The notes beneath the pieces are model-generated. The model was not told the DNA's origin, did not search any database, and saw only the letters and a list, made by a program, of their open reading frames with translations. The translations under genes were made by a program, and so were the position numbers. DNA of 23,761 nt. Origin: VRUE01 sp047519745. GTDB taxonomy: Bacteria; Actinomycetota; Thermoleophilia; Solirubrobacterales; 70-9. The stretch is taken from the NCBI GenBank assembly GCA_047519745.1, contig JAPVSJ010000128.1, forward strand, positions 1-23,761, in the 5' to 3' direction. Position 1 is the stretch's first letter; each line of letters starts with the position of its first letter. Below are positions 7,550 through 13,687 of this stretch, in pieces.

Positions 7550-8026
7550 CTAATGGCCGATCGCATCGAGATCTTCCAGGTCCACTTGATCGCGAGGACG
7601 TCCGGCTGCCTGCTTCATCTTTCGCAGGGCGTCGAGCGAGCAGACGGATACCTTGACGCCGAGGATCTCAGCCTCCACCGCCGACTCGCGCAGCTCTGCG
7701 TATGGGGGGACACCGTCGAGTCCCTGGACGACATCCAAAAGGCCAAGTGCAGTCTCGATCGCAACCCGCTCGCCGGCCCCGATCTCTGCCGCGATGGAGA
7801 ACGGCGTGCTAAGAAACGCATCTCCTTTCTGGACGTGGCCATGAGCTTCAACCGCGACCTCCGCCAGTCGCTTGAGGTTCTCGGGATCCGACGACACAAC
7901 GATGTCCACATCCTTCGTCCCTCGGACCACGCCCCAGGCGTTGACCGCGAGGCCACCCACCAGCACAAAGTCAACGGCTCCCTCGGAGAGTCGGCGAAGG
8001 AGCTGGTCGAAGGCCGGCTCGGTCAA
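7550..8026 (-). CDS. Nucleotidyltransferase-fold protein (MNT/AbiEii-like)
   Basis: This 158-residue protein has the signature of minimal nucleotidyltransferases: VLVGGLAVNAWG at about residues 21-32, followed by RGTKDVDIVV at 35-44, which supplies the GG motif and the paired metal-binding aspartates (DVD). The C-terminus (SLDALRKMKQAAGRPRDQVDL) matches the usual end of AbiEii-like or DUF-type NTases. It probably transfers a nucleotide to a partner protein or RNA, or acts as the antitoxin of a HEPN toxin. The only usable start is a TTG at 8026 without a clear Shine-Dalgarno; no in-frame ATG or GTG lies upstream nearby. The HEPN gene lies 212 bp upstream on the same strand. The stop codon lies 20 bp from the attachment repeat. 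Confidence 0.8.
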   Translation of the reverse strand: MTEPAFDQLLRRLSEGAVDFVLVGGLAVNAWGVVRGTKDVDIVVSSDPENLKRLAEVAVEAHGHVQKGDAFLSTPFSIAAEIGAGERVAIETALGLLDVVQGLDGVPPYAELRESAVEAEILGVKVSVCSLDALRKMKQAAGRPRDQVDLEDLDAIGH

Positions 8027-8238
8027 CCGCGGAGAGCAGCGCCGGTAAACCGCATGAGCTGATGACTGAGCGCTATCCCCTCGGCCAAGTTGACACTCAT
8101 CGGCCGTACTGCGTCCTTGCGCAGCCGCTGGAGGCGGATCGCCTCAGCTCGAACGGCAGAATCAGACGATGAGATGGGTGCCCGACCGCTTGAAGCCATA
8201 CCGAAAACGGTAGCGGAGATAAGGGGATCAGGTGCGGT

Positions 8239-8721
8239 CTACCGCAAACGCTTCGTCTCAGGCCGGCCGAGGCCCGGCACCGATGCGGGCGGTGGCGGAG
8301 GTTCAGCGTTCGCCCGACCCTCGCAAGGCCGGGATGGAGTTCGATCGAGCAGATCGCGGCACCAGCTGATCGCAATCTCAGCAAGCTCTATCGAATGCCG
8401 ACGGTCCAGCTCGCCAGGAGGGGCTTCGCAGTTCTCATATGTGGTTGCCCATGGGGTCAGCCAGTCGGCGTCGGCCAACCTGCGTGGAGTATCGACAGCA
8501 TTCTGGGCGGCGAGTTCGATCAGAAAGCCGAGGTTGTGCTCCATTAGCGGGAAATCGATCCCTCGGAGCGCTAGGACCGCCTTGAAAGACTTCTCGACCA
8601 CCTGCTGGGCATAGAACCCGATGATGCTGTCGTCTATGTCTGAACACGAGGCGAGCTTCCTGGCTACAACCCAATCGTCGGCAGCCTTCTTGGCCAAGGT
8701 TTCAGCGGAGGGCATACGCAT
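8239..8721 (-). CDS. HEPN-domain protein
   Basis: About 160 residues, counted from the ATG at 8721; a TTG at 8751 would add 10. The helical HEPN pattern is clear: AKKAADDWVVARKLAS, DDSIIGFYAQQVVEKSFKAV, LRGIDFPLMEHNLGFLIEL, LTPWATTYEN. FYAQQxxEKxxKA is characteristic of HEPN proteins encoded with nucleotidyltransferases. The usual RX4-6H ribonuclease motif is not obvious; the position often held by RY is TY (ATTYEN), so the enzyme may be inactive or use a different site. The last 30 residues are Pro/Arg-rich and look disordered. It sits between two NTase genes, supporting an NTase/HEPN toxin-antitoxin or defence role. Confidence 0.8.
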   Translation of the reverse strand: MRMPSAETLAKKAADDWVVARKLASCSDIDDSIIGFYAQQVVEKSFKAVLALRGIDFPLMEHNLGFLIELAAQNAVDTPRRLADADWLTPWATTYENCEAPPGELDRRHSIELAEIAISWCRDLLDRTPSRPCEGRANAEPPPPPASVPGLGRPETKRLR

Positions 8722-8796
8722 AACCAGAGCGTAGCTGAGTTGCGCAGACAATAGCCTTCTACATTTTGGGCCGTTAGAAAGGTCACTGGGGTGATG

Positions 8797-9318
8797 TCAG
8801 CGAGTCTCCAGCGACTCGACTGCGGTCCGCAGGCTTGCGGGGTCCACCGCCGGAAAGCGGTAGAGCTCTGGCTCGATTGCTTCGAAGAGCTCGTGCAGCT
8901 TCGCCGGCTCGACAAGACCCGAGTCGACGATGTTGCTGACGTCGGCGAGGTCCAGCGCAAGGCCTCGCTCGAGCTTCGACAGGGCTTGCGAGTAAGGGTC
9001 GAAGTCGAAGACCTCCAAATTTCCCTCGCGCAGGCGAAAGCGAGAACGTTCTTGCCAGCCCGGGAGGGCAGGGAGGAAGTCCAGTGGAGAAGCGAGCTCG
9101 ACGTTGACTGCAAGCTCATCCTTGAGATCGCGAATACGTTCCAGTGCGGCGTCGGAGTCGGGCTCGAAGCGGACGTCGACGTCGACCGTCGACTCACGCC
9201 ACCCTTCCAGCACCGCGGTCGCCCCGCCGGTCAGGTACATACGCGTGCCGGGCGCGACGACCCGTCCCAGCTCACGGGCCAGGCGCTCGATCCGCTCGGC
9301 GTCAGCGGTCTCGCGCAT
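8797..9318 (-). CDS. Nucleotidyltransferase-like protein (DUF6036-type)
   Basis: This 173-residue protein contains the NTase-fold signature LTGGATAVLEGWRESTVDVD near residues 29-48, with the GG motif and DVD acidic pair, followed by RFEPDSDAALERIRDLKDEL. This matches the DUF6036-like nucleotidyltransferase superfamily, often one partner of a two-gene toxin-antitoxin system. The gene overlaps the upstream 97-residue gene by 17 bp, which implies translational coupling. The HEPN gene follows after about 46-76 bp, depending on its start. The substrate is unknown. The family assignment is from motif memory. Confidence 0.75.
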   Translation of the reverse strand: MRETADAERIERLARELGRVVAPGTRMYLTGGATAVLEGWRESTVDVDVRFEPDSDAALERIRDLKDELAVNVELASPLDFLPALPGWQERSRFRLREGNLEVFDFDPYSQALSKLERGLALDLADVSNIVDSGLVEPAKLHELFEAIEPELYRFPAVDPASLRTAVESLETR

Positions 9319-9595
9319 GCTCGGCGGCTCCGGCGAAGCTGACGATCCGGGTCAGGATCGCGTTGTAACGGGAGTGGGCGGCATCGCCCAGTTCCTCACG
9401 CAGCTGCCTGTAGAGGATGTGGCCCGCGGGGACATCGCCGGTCGCGGATGGGACGTCCAAACCGGCCCGCCGCAGGCGGGGAGCGGCGCTTTGCACAGCG
9501 CTCGCGTTGACCGTCTCACGGCCGGCCTCGAGATCGGCGAGGCCGGGAAGCACGATCTCGGCTCCCGGCAGGCGCTTCAGCGAATCGTCTGACAT
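9302..9595 (-). CDS. Small partner protein of the NTase-like gene
   Basis: This 97-residue soluble protein starts at the ATG at 9593-9595 and has no recognised domain. The sequence begins MSDDSLKRLPGAEIVLPGLA and has a central RLRRAGLDVP segment and a helical C-terminus (HILYRQLREELGDAAHSRYN). Its stop lies inside the next gene (17-bp overlap). Small genes of this kind directly before DUF6036-like NTases suggest an antitoxin or adaptor role; this is inference from context. The start faces the divergent membrane-protein gene 62 bp away. Confidence 0.65.
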   Translation of the reverse strand: MSDDSLKRLPGAEIVLPGLADLEAGRETVNASAVQSAAPRLRRAGLDVPSATGDVPAGHILYRQLREELGDAAHSRYNAILTRIVSFAGAAEHARDR

Positions 9596-9657
9596 CGGGT
9601 CGAATGTACCTGGAAGTGCGCCTATCGATGTGGATGTCGCCGAGATAGCATCGTCCG

Positions 9658-10083
9658 GTGGAGCTGGGTGACGACACGAAGGTCGTGCTGCTGCTTGCCG
9701 CGGCGATGTTTCTCTGGGCGCTGGTGCTCGGGGTGTGGAAGTACCGGCAGATGAGCGCTGCCTTTGATGGTCTCGCTCATCCCTACGTCGACACCGCGCA
9801 CAGGGCGGCGCTGCTCTACAGCTTCGCCTTGTTGCTTGTGGCGACCTTTGTCGAGCTGAGTGGCTGGAGCACCCTGGTCAACCTGCTTGCCGCCGGCGCG
9901 ATGGCCTTCTACTTCTTTGTCTCGGTCGGCGGTTACGTGTTGCACGGCTGGCGCCGCGACACGACGAACCAGTTCCACCCTCCGGCCCGCGGCCTGCATC
10001 CCTTCATGGCGACCCTGATCGCGGCCGAGATCGGCGGCTGGCTGGTGCTGGTCGCCGGCTTCGTCCAGGCCCAGATCCTCTGA
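9658..10083 (+). CDS. Small integral membrane protein of unknown function
   Basis: This 141-residue protein has four predicted membrane segments (about residues 8-26, 50-68, 72-95 and 118-138). The start is a GTG at 9658; no Shine-Dalgarno is evident, and a GATAGCAT just upstream (about 9645-9652) could be a -10 for a leaderless or short-leader message. Between TM1 and TM2 is a conserved-looking loop FDGLAHPYVDTAHRAALLYS, and between TM3 and TM4 a basic, His-containing loop (HGWRRDTTNQFHPPARGLHP). No family is recognised. It faces away from the NTase cluster and ends convergently 24 bp from the next gene. Confidence 0.7.
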   Translation: MELGDDTKVVLLLAAAMFLWALVLGVWKYRQMSAAFDGLAHPYVDTAHRAALLYSFALLLVATFVELSGWSTLVNLLAAGAMAFYFFVSVGGYVLHGWRRDTTNQFHPPARGLHPFMATLIAAEIGGWLVLVAGFVQAQIL

Positions 10084-10107
10084 CGCGGCGAATGCCGTTT
10101 CGGGGCC

Positions 10108-10734
10108 TCAGGCGTAGAGGCTCTCGCCGGCCAGCTCCTGAGCGCGGCGGCTCCAGAGCTTGACCTCGAGGAAGATGTCGTCGCCGTAGCCCTTCAGCGC
10201 GTCGAGGGCGACGAGGGTGAAGCGTTCGTCGGAGACCACTTCCTGGTCGACCGTCTCCGCCTCGAGCTCGGCGCTGGCGGCGACGGCGCCGCGGACGAGC
10301 GGGCGGCCCCAGACGAGCGTGACGTCCCCGGCGCGACCGTTCTCGCCGCGCCACCTGCCGATCACGTCGTCGTTGATGTCGATGCGCCAGTCCGGGTTGT
10401 CCTCGGCGAGCACGTCGGTGAAGTCGGCGGTGGCGCGGAAGGCGCCCGGCTCGCCGTCCTCCGGCAGCTCGTAGGAGACGTGGCCGAACAGCTCCAGCGT
10501 TCCCTCCGGCCCCTCGGTCCGCGCGGTGGCCGGTACCCAGACCCGGCCTCCCCAGGCGCGCTCGGGAAACCAGTCGACCTCGGCGGGGACCTCGGTGCCC
10601 TCGGGCAGGTCCTCGATCCGCTCGCAGGCGCCACGGAACTCTGCGACGAGCCGCTCGGCGAAGCGCCCGTGCGGGATCCCCTCCTGGGTCGAGTCGGCGA
10701 TGAAGCGGGGGATCGGTCGCGGGTTGGGTGGCAT
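10108..10734 (-). CDS. Conserved-type hypothetical protein, last gene of the slipin/GalT operon
   Basis: This 208-residue soluble protein of unknown function starts at the ATG at 10734, which shares a base with the GalT stop (TGATG); a GTG at 10743 would add three residues. No signal peptide or membrane segment is seen. The centre is rich in aromatic and acidic residues (PAEVDWFPERAWGGRVWVPA, LFGHVSYELPEDGEPGAF), and the C-terminus contains LVALDALKGYGDDIFLEVKL. The tight coupling with the GalT-like gene suggests co-expression, but no enzymatic motif supports a sugar-related role. Confidence 0.75.
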   Translation of the reverse strand: MPPNPRPIPRFIADSTQEGIPHGRFAERLVAEFRGACERIEDLPEGTEVPAEVDWFPERAWGGRVWVPATARTEGPEGTLELFGHVSYELPEDGEPGAFRATADFTDVLAEDNPDWRIDINDDVIGRWRGENGRAGDVTLVWGRPLVRGAVAASAELEAETVDQEVVSDERFTLVALDALKGYGDDIFLEVKLWSRRAQELAGESLYA

Positions 10735-11717
10735 CAGAGGCACTCGCGCAGGTCGGCCGCGGCGCGCTCGGGAGGGTAGATGTTGATGTCGACTCCCGTG
10801 CCGAGCTCGAAGCCGGCCTTGATCGTCAGACGGGGGGCGATGTCGACGTGCCAGTGGAAGCGCTCGGCGCCCCGCGGCGCGGTGGCGACCCAGAGGTTGA
10901 GCTCCGGCGGCCCGTCGAAGCGCTTGGCGAGCAGCCGCATCGCGGTGCGGATCATCGCGGCGCCCGTCGTGTCCTCCTCGAAGCGTGCCGCCTCGCGACG
11001 CGGCACGACCCGCAGCTCGTAGGGAGAGCGCGAGGCCCAGGGGCAGATCAGCGCCGCCTCGTCGTCGATCGCGACCAGGCGGTCCTTGCGACGAACCTCC
11101 TCGACCAGGACGTCGCTGAGCAGGCCGTTGCCGGTGTTGCGTTCGCTGTAGGCGCCGGCACGCTCGCGCTCGCGCGCGACCGCAGCCGGGACGAACGGCA
11201 GCGCGTAGAGCTGAGCGTGCGTGTGGGGCAGCGAGGCCCCCGCCCCGGCGCCCTCGTTGACGACGAGCTGCACGTAGGCGGCGTCGGCGTGGGCGCGCAT
11301 CCGCTCGCGCCAGGTGGCGATCGCTCCGAGGAAGCGCTCCTCGCTCAGCTCCGCCATGGCGGTGACGTGCTCGGGTGCGTTGAGCAGCACCTCGTGGCCG
11401 CCGATCGCCGGGCGCGAGGCGAAGAGGTCGGGCTTGCTGTCGGGCCGCGCCTCGTCGTCCCCCTCGCCCAGCGCCGGATAGAGGTTCGGCACGACGCGAC
11501 TGGTCCAGCCGGGCGTGTCCGCCTCGCCCCCGCCCGGCCGCACCGCGTAGACCTCGGGCGGCGTCTTCTCCTCGCGCCCCTCGCAGAACGGGCAGCCCTC
11601 GGCGCCCTTCTGCTCGCTCGCCGACCGTTTGAATCCCTCCGGCCGGTCAGCCCGGCCAGGGGCGAGGATCGTCCGCAGCCCCGAGAGCTGGTCGATGCGG
11701 ATCTCGGGTGCGCTCAG
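10734..11717 (-). CDS. galT: Galactose-1-phosphate uridylyltransferase-like protein (HIT superfamily)
   Basis: About 327 residues, the normal length for GalT, which swaps UMP between UDP-glucose and galactose-1-phosphate. The N-terminus PEIRIDQLSGLRTILAPGRA is the usual GalT beginning. CPFCEG near residue 45 gives the first zinc ligands, and SLPHTHAQLYALP contains the HxHxQ catalytic region. A later FHWHVDIAPRL supplies the second histidine pair. No ATG, GTG or TTG exists at the expected start; a CTG at 11717 overlaps the slipin stop (CTGA) and fits the family N-terminus, so translation probably starts there by coupling. No other Leloir genes are present, so a related nucleotidyl sugar or ADP-sulfurylase-like activity is possible. 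Confidence 0.8.
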   Translation of the reverse strand: MSAPEIRIDQLSGLRTILAPGRADRPEGFKRSASEQKGAEGCPFCEGREEKTPPEVYAVRPGGGEADTPGWTSRVVPNLYPALGEGDDEARPDSKPDLFASRPAIGGHEVLLNAPEHVTAMAELSEERFLGAIATWRERMRAHADAAYVQLVVNEGAGAGASLPHTHAQLYALPFVPAAVARERERAGAYSERNTGNGLLSDVLVEEVRRKDRLVAIDDEAALICPWASRSPYELRVVPRREAARFEEDTTGAAMIRTAMRLLAKRFDGPPELNLWVATAPRGAERFHWHVDIAPRLTIKAGFELGTGVDINIYPPERAAADLRECL

Positions 11718-12472
11718 GAGTCCGAGGGGGGCTTGAGGAACGGTTTGAGCATGTCCATCGGCAGCGGGAAGACCACCGTCGTGTTCTGGTTGCTGCCGAT
11801 TTCGAGCAGCGTCTGCAGGTAGCGCAGCTGCAGCGAGGCTGGGTTGGTGCTGATGATGTCGGCCGCGTCGGTGAGCTTCTGCGCCGCCTGGAACTCGCCC
11901 TCGGAGTTGATGATCTTGGCGCGGCGCTCGCGCTCGGCCTCGGCCTGGCGGGCGATCGCCCGCTGCATCTGTTCGGGGATTTCGACGTCCTTGATCTCGA
12001 CCGCGGTCACCTTCACGCCCCAGGGCTCGGTCGACTCGTCGATGATCTTCTGCAGCTCCTCGTTGAGCCGCTCGCGCTCGGATAGAAGCTGGTCGAACTC
12101 GGCCTTGCCGAGCACCGAGCGCAGCGCCGTCTGCGAGATCTGCGAGGTGGCGAGCAGATAGTTTTCGACCTCGACGATCGCTTTGCGCGAGTCGACCACG
12201 CGGAAGTAGGCGACCGCGTTGACGCCGGCGGGGACGTTGTCGCGGGTGATCACCTCCTGCGGCGGGATGTTGAGGGTGACCGTGCGCAGGTCGACCTTGA
12301 CCATCCGGTCGATCATCGGGATCAGCAGGATCAGGCCTGGCCCCTTCTGGGCGATCAGCCGGCCGAGGCGGAAGATCACGCCGCGCTCGTACTCGCGCAG
12401 CACGCGCACCGAGGACCCCAGCACGATCGCCACGAAGATCACCACTACGGCCAACACCACCAGCGCTGCCAT
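11714..12472 (-). CDS. Slipin / stomatin-like SPFH (band 7) membrane protein
   Basis: This 252-residue protein has an N-terminal membrane anchor (about residues 2-22, AALVVLAVVVIFVAIVLG) followed by the SPFH domain: RVLREYERGVIFRLGR, GPGLILLIPMIDRMVKVDLR, IPPQEVITRDNVPAGVNAVA. The helical tail (LLSERERLNEELQ, AIARQAEAERERRAKIINSE) is typical of slipins. It probably forms oligomers that organise membrane microdomains or regulate membrane proteases. The start ATG overlaps the NfeD stop (TGATG); SPFH plus NfeD is a well-known conserved pair. The stop overlaps the CTG start of the GalT-like gene. Confidence 0.93.
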   Translation of the reverse strand: MAALVVLAVVVIFVAIVLGSSVRVLREYERGVIFRLGRLIAQKGPGLILLIPMIDRMVKVDLRTVTLNIPPQEVITRDNVPAGVNAVAYFRVVDSRKAIVEVENYLLATSQISQTALRSVLGKAEFDQLLSERERLNEELQKIIDESTEPWGVKVTAVEIKDVEIPEQMQRAIARQAEAERERRAKIINSEGEFQAAQKLTDAADIISTNPASLQLRYLQTLLEIGSNQNTTVVFPLPMDMLKPFLKPPSDS

Positions 12473-12933
12473 CAGTTTTTCCCTTCCTCGGATCGGACCA
12501 CGAGGGTGAGTCCTTCCACAGCCTCGACGGTGACTCTATCCCCCGGTCGTAACGGCACCCCATCGCCTGCCCGGCGCGCCCGCCAGATCGCCCCCGCGAT
12601 CGCCACCTGTCCGTCGGGGTCCGGCGGGGTGCGGACCTCGGCGCTGGCCCCGATCAGCTCCTCCTGGCCGCCGCGGACGGGTTGCTCGCGGTGAGCGGCC
12701 AGCACCTTGCGGGTGACGAAGTAGAAGCTGGCGATCGAGAGCACGCCGAGCGTGATCAGCGCTGGGCCCGCCCAGTCGCTGGCGCTGGAGCTGGAATCAG
12801 CGGTGAGGGCGAGCACTCCGCCGGCGATCAGACCGGCCGCGCCGAGCGCCGCCAGCACGCCCCCGGTCGAGAGCAGCAGCTCCGCCAGCAGCAGCCCGAC
12901 CCCGATCAGCGCGACGACGACGAAGAGGTCCAT
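12472..12933 (-). CDS. NfeD-like membrane protein
   Basis: This 153-residue protein starts at the ATG at 12933. Three hydrophobic segments (about residues 2-20, 22-42 and 55-75) are followed by a C-terminal OB-fold-like domain (about 90-153: LIGASAEVRTPPDPDGQVAI, GDGVPLRPGDRVTVEAVEGL). This is the short NfeD type without the serine protease domain. NfeD proteins work with slipins, encoded directly downstream with a 1-base overlap. It follows the TlpA-like gene by 7 bases, so all probably share one transcript. Confidence 0.9.
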   Translation of the reverse strand: MDLFVVVALIGVGLLLAELLLSTGGVLAALGAAGLIAGGVLALTADSSSSASDWAGPALITLGVLSIASFYFVTRKVLAAHREQPVRGGQEELIGASAEVRTPPDPDGQVAIAGAIWRARRAGDGVPLRPGDRVTVEAVEGLTLVVRSEEGKN

Positions 12934-12940
12934 GGATCGA

Positions 12941-13531
12941 TTATCCGCTTTCGCTGCCGCGGGCGAGCGCATAGCGCTCGATGTCCGCCCGCAGCTCTGC
13001 TTCGTCGCTGTAGGGGCCCTGTTTGAGGTAGACGAGCTTGCCATGGCGGTCGTAGAAGGCCGTGTCGGGCTTTCCCAGCGAGGCGCCCAGCGCGTCGGCG
13101 ATGTCTTGGTCGGGGTCGGTGTAGCTGGGGTAGGGCACCGGCGCCTCTTCGAGGAAGGTGCTCGCCGCGTCGTCGGAGTCCTGGCTGTCGACGCCGAGGA
13201 AGGCGACGCGCTTGCCGTAATGCGCAGCGGCGTGCTGGAAGTGGGGGAACTCGAAGCGGCAGGGACCGCACCAGGAGGCCCAGACGTTGACCACCGCCGG
13301 GTAGCCGTGCAGGGCCGCGATCCGCGCTTCGTAGGCGTCCCTGCCGCCGGGCAGCAGCCGGTCGGCCTGGCGGTGCAGCGCCGCGAGCGGGGCCGGCGAG
13401 CCGGCCAGCGCCTTTGCGTAGTCGGGGTGCTGGCCGCCGTAGTCGCCGCTCTGCGAGGAGCCGCAGCCGGCAATGGCCAGCGCGATTACCACGAGCGCGA
13501 TCGAGCACGTACGGGCTTTGGAGTCACTCAT
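12941..13531 (-). CDS. TlpA/ResA-like thioredoxin-fold lipoprotein
   Basis: This 196-residue protein starts at the ATG at 13531. It has a lipoprotein signal peptide: MSDSKART, then CSIALVVIALAIAGCGSS with lipobox IAGC. The thioredoxin fold holds WASWCGPC with both redox cysteines, preceded by YPAVVNV and followed by FEFPHF. Later parts (VAFLGVDSQDS, TAFYDRHGKLVYLKQG) match the TlpA/ResA/AhpC-TSA group. It is probably anchored outside the membrane and reduces or oxidises exported proteins, possibly apocytochrome c given the nearby heme-export genes; that link is inference. The frame is open further upstream but no coding signal is seen there. It is divergent from the helicase gene. Confidence 0.9.
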   Translation of the reverse strand: MSDSKARTCSIALVVIALAIAGCGSSQSGDYGGQHPDYAKALAGSPAPLAALHRQADRLLPGGRDAYEARIAALHGYPAVVNVWASWCGPCRFEFPHFQHAAAHYGKRVAFLGVDSQDSDDAASTFLEEAPVPYPSYTDPDQDIADALGASLGKPDTAFYDRHGKLVYLKQGPYSDEAELRADIERYALARGSESG

Positions 13532-13687
13532 CCGGGTTCCCTGTTTACAATAGGTGAGTCCGGTTCGCCGTATGCGAGCCGCTCGAGTGCGCTGGGGGGA
13601 AGGAAGAGCCGACCTCCCGGCATCCTCGTCTAAGTCTCCCGACGGCACGCGCCGCGTCGCCGCGGGAACGAAAGCGCACAAGCCTTC
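13532..13687. promoter_or_regulatory. Divergent intergenic region (lipoprotein operon / helicase)
   Basis: These 156 bp lie between two divergent start codons and must contain the promoters of both transcription units. I could not pick out -35/-10 boxes or an operator with confidence. A weak purine-rich stretch (GGGAAC) lies before the lipoprotein ATG. Confidence 0.35.

Noticed and set aside
10728..11822. A 364-codon plus-strand open frame opposite the GalT-like gene
   Set aside because: It is antisense to a gene with GalT motifs and has no recognisable domain.
11718..12563. The 5' portion of the long minus-strand frame containing the GalT-like gene
   Set aside because: This part is a shifted-frame reading of the slipin gene; only the segment from 11717 downward matches GalT.
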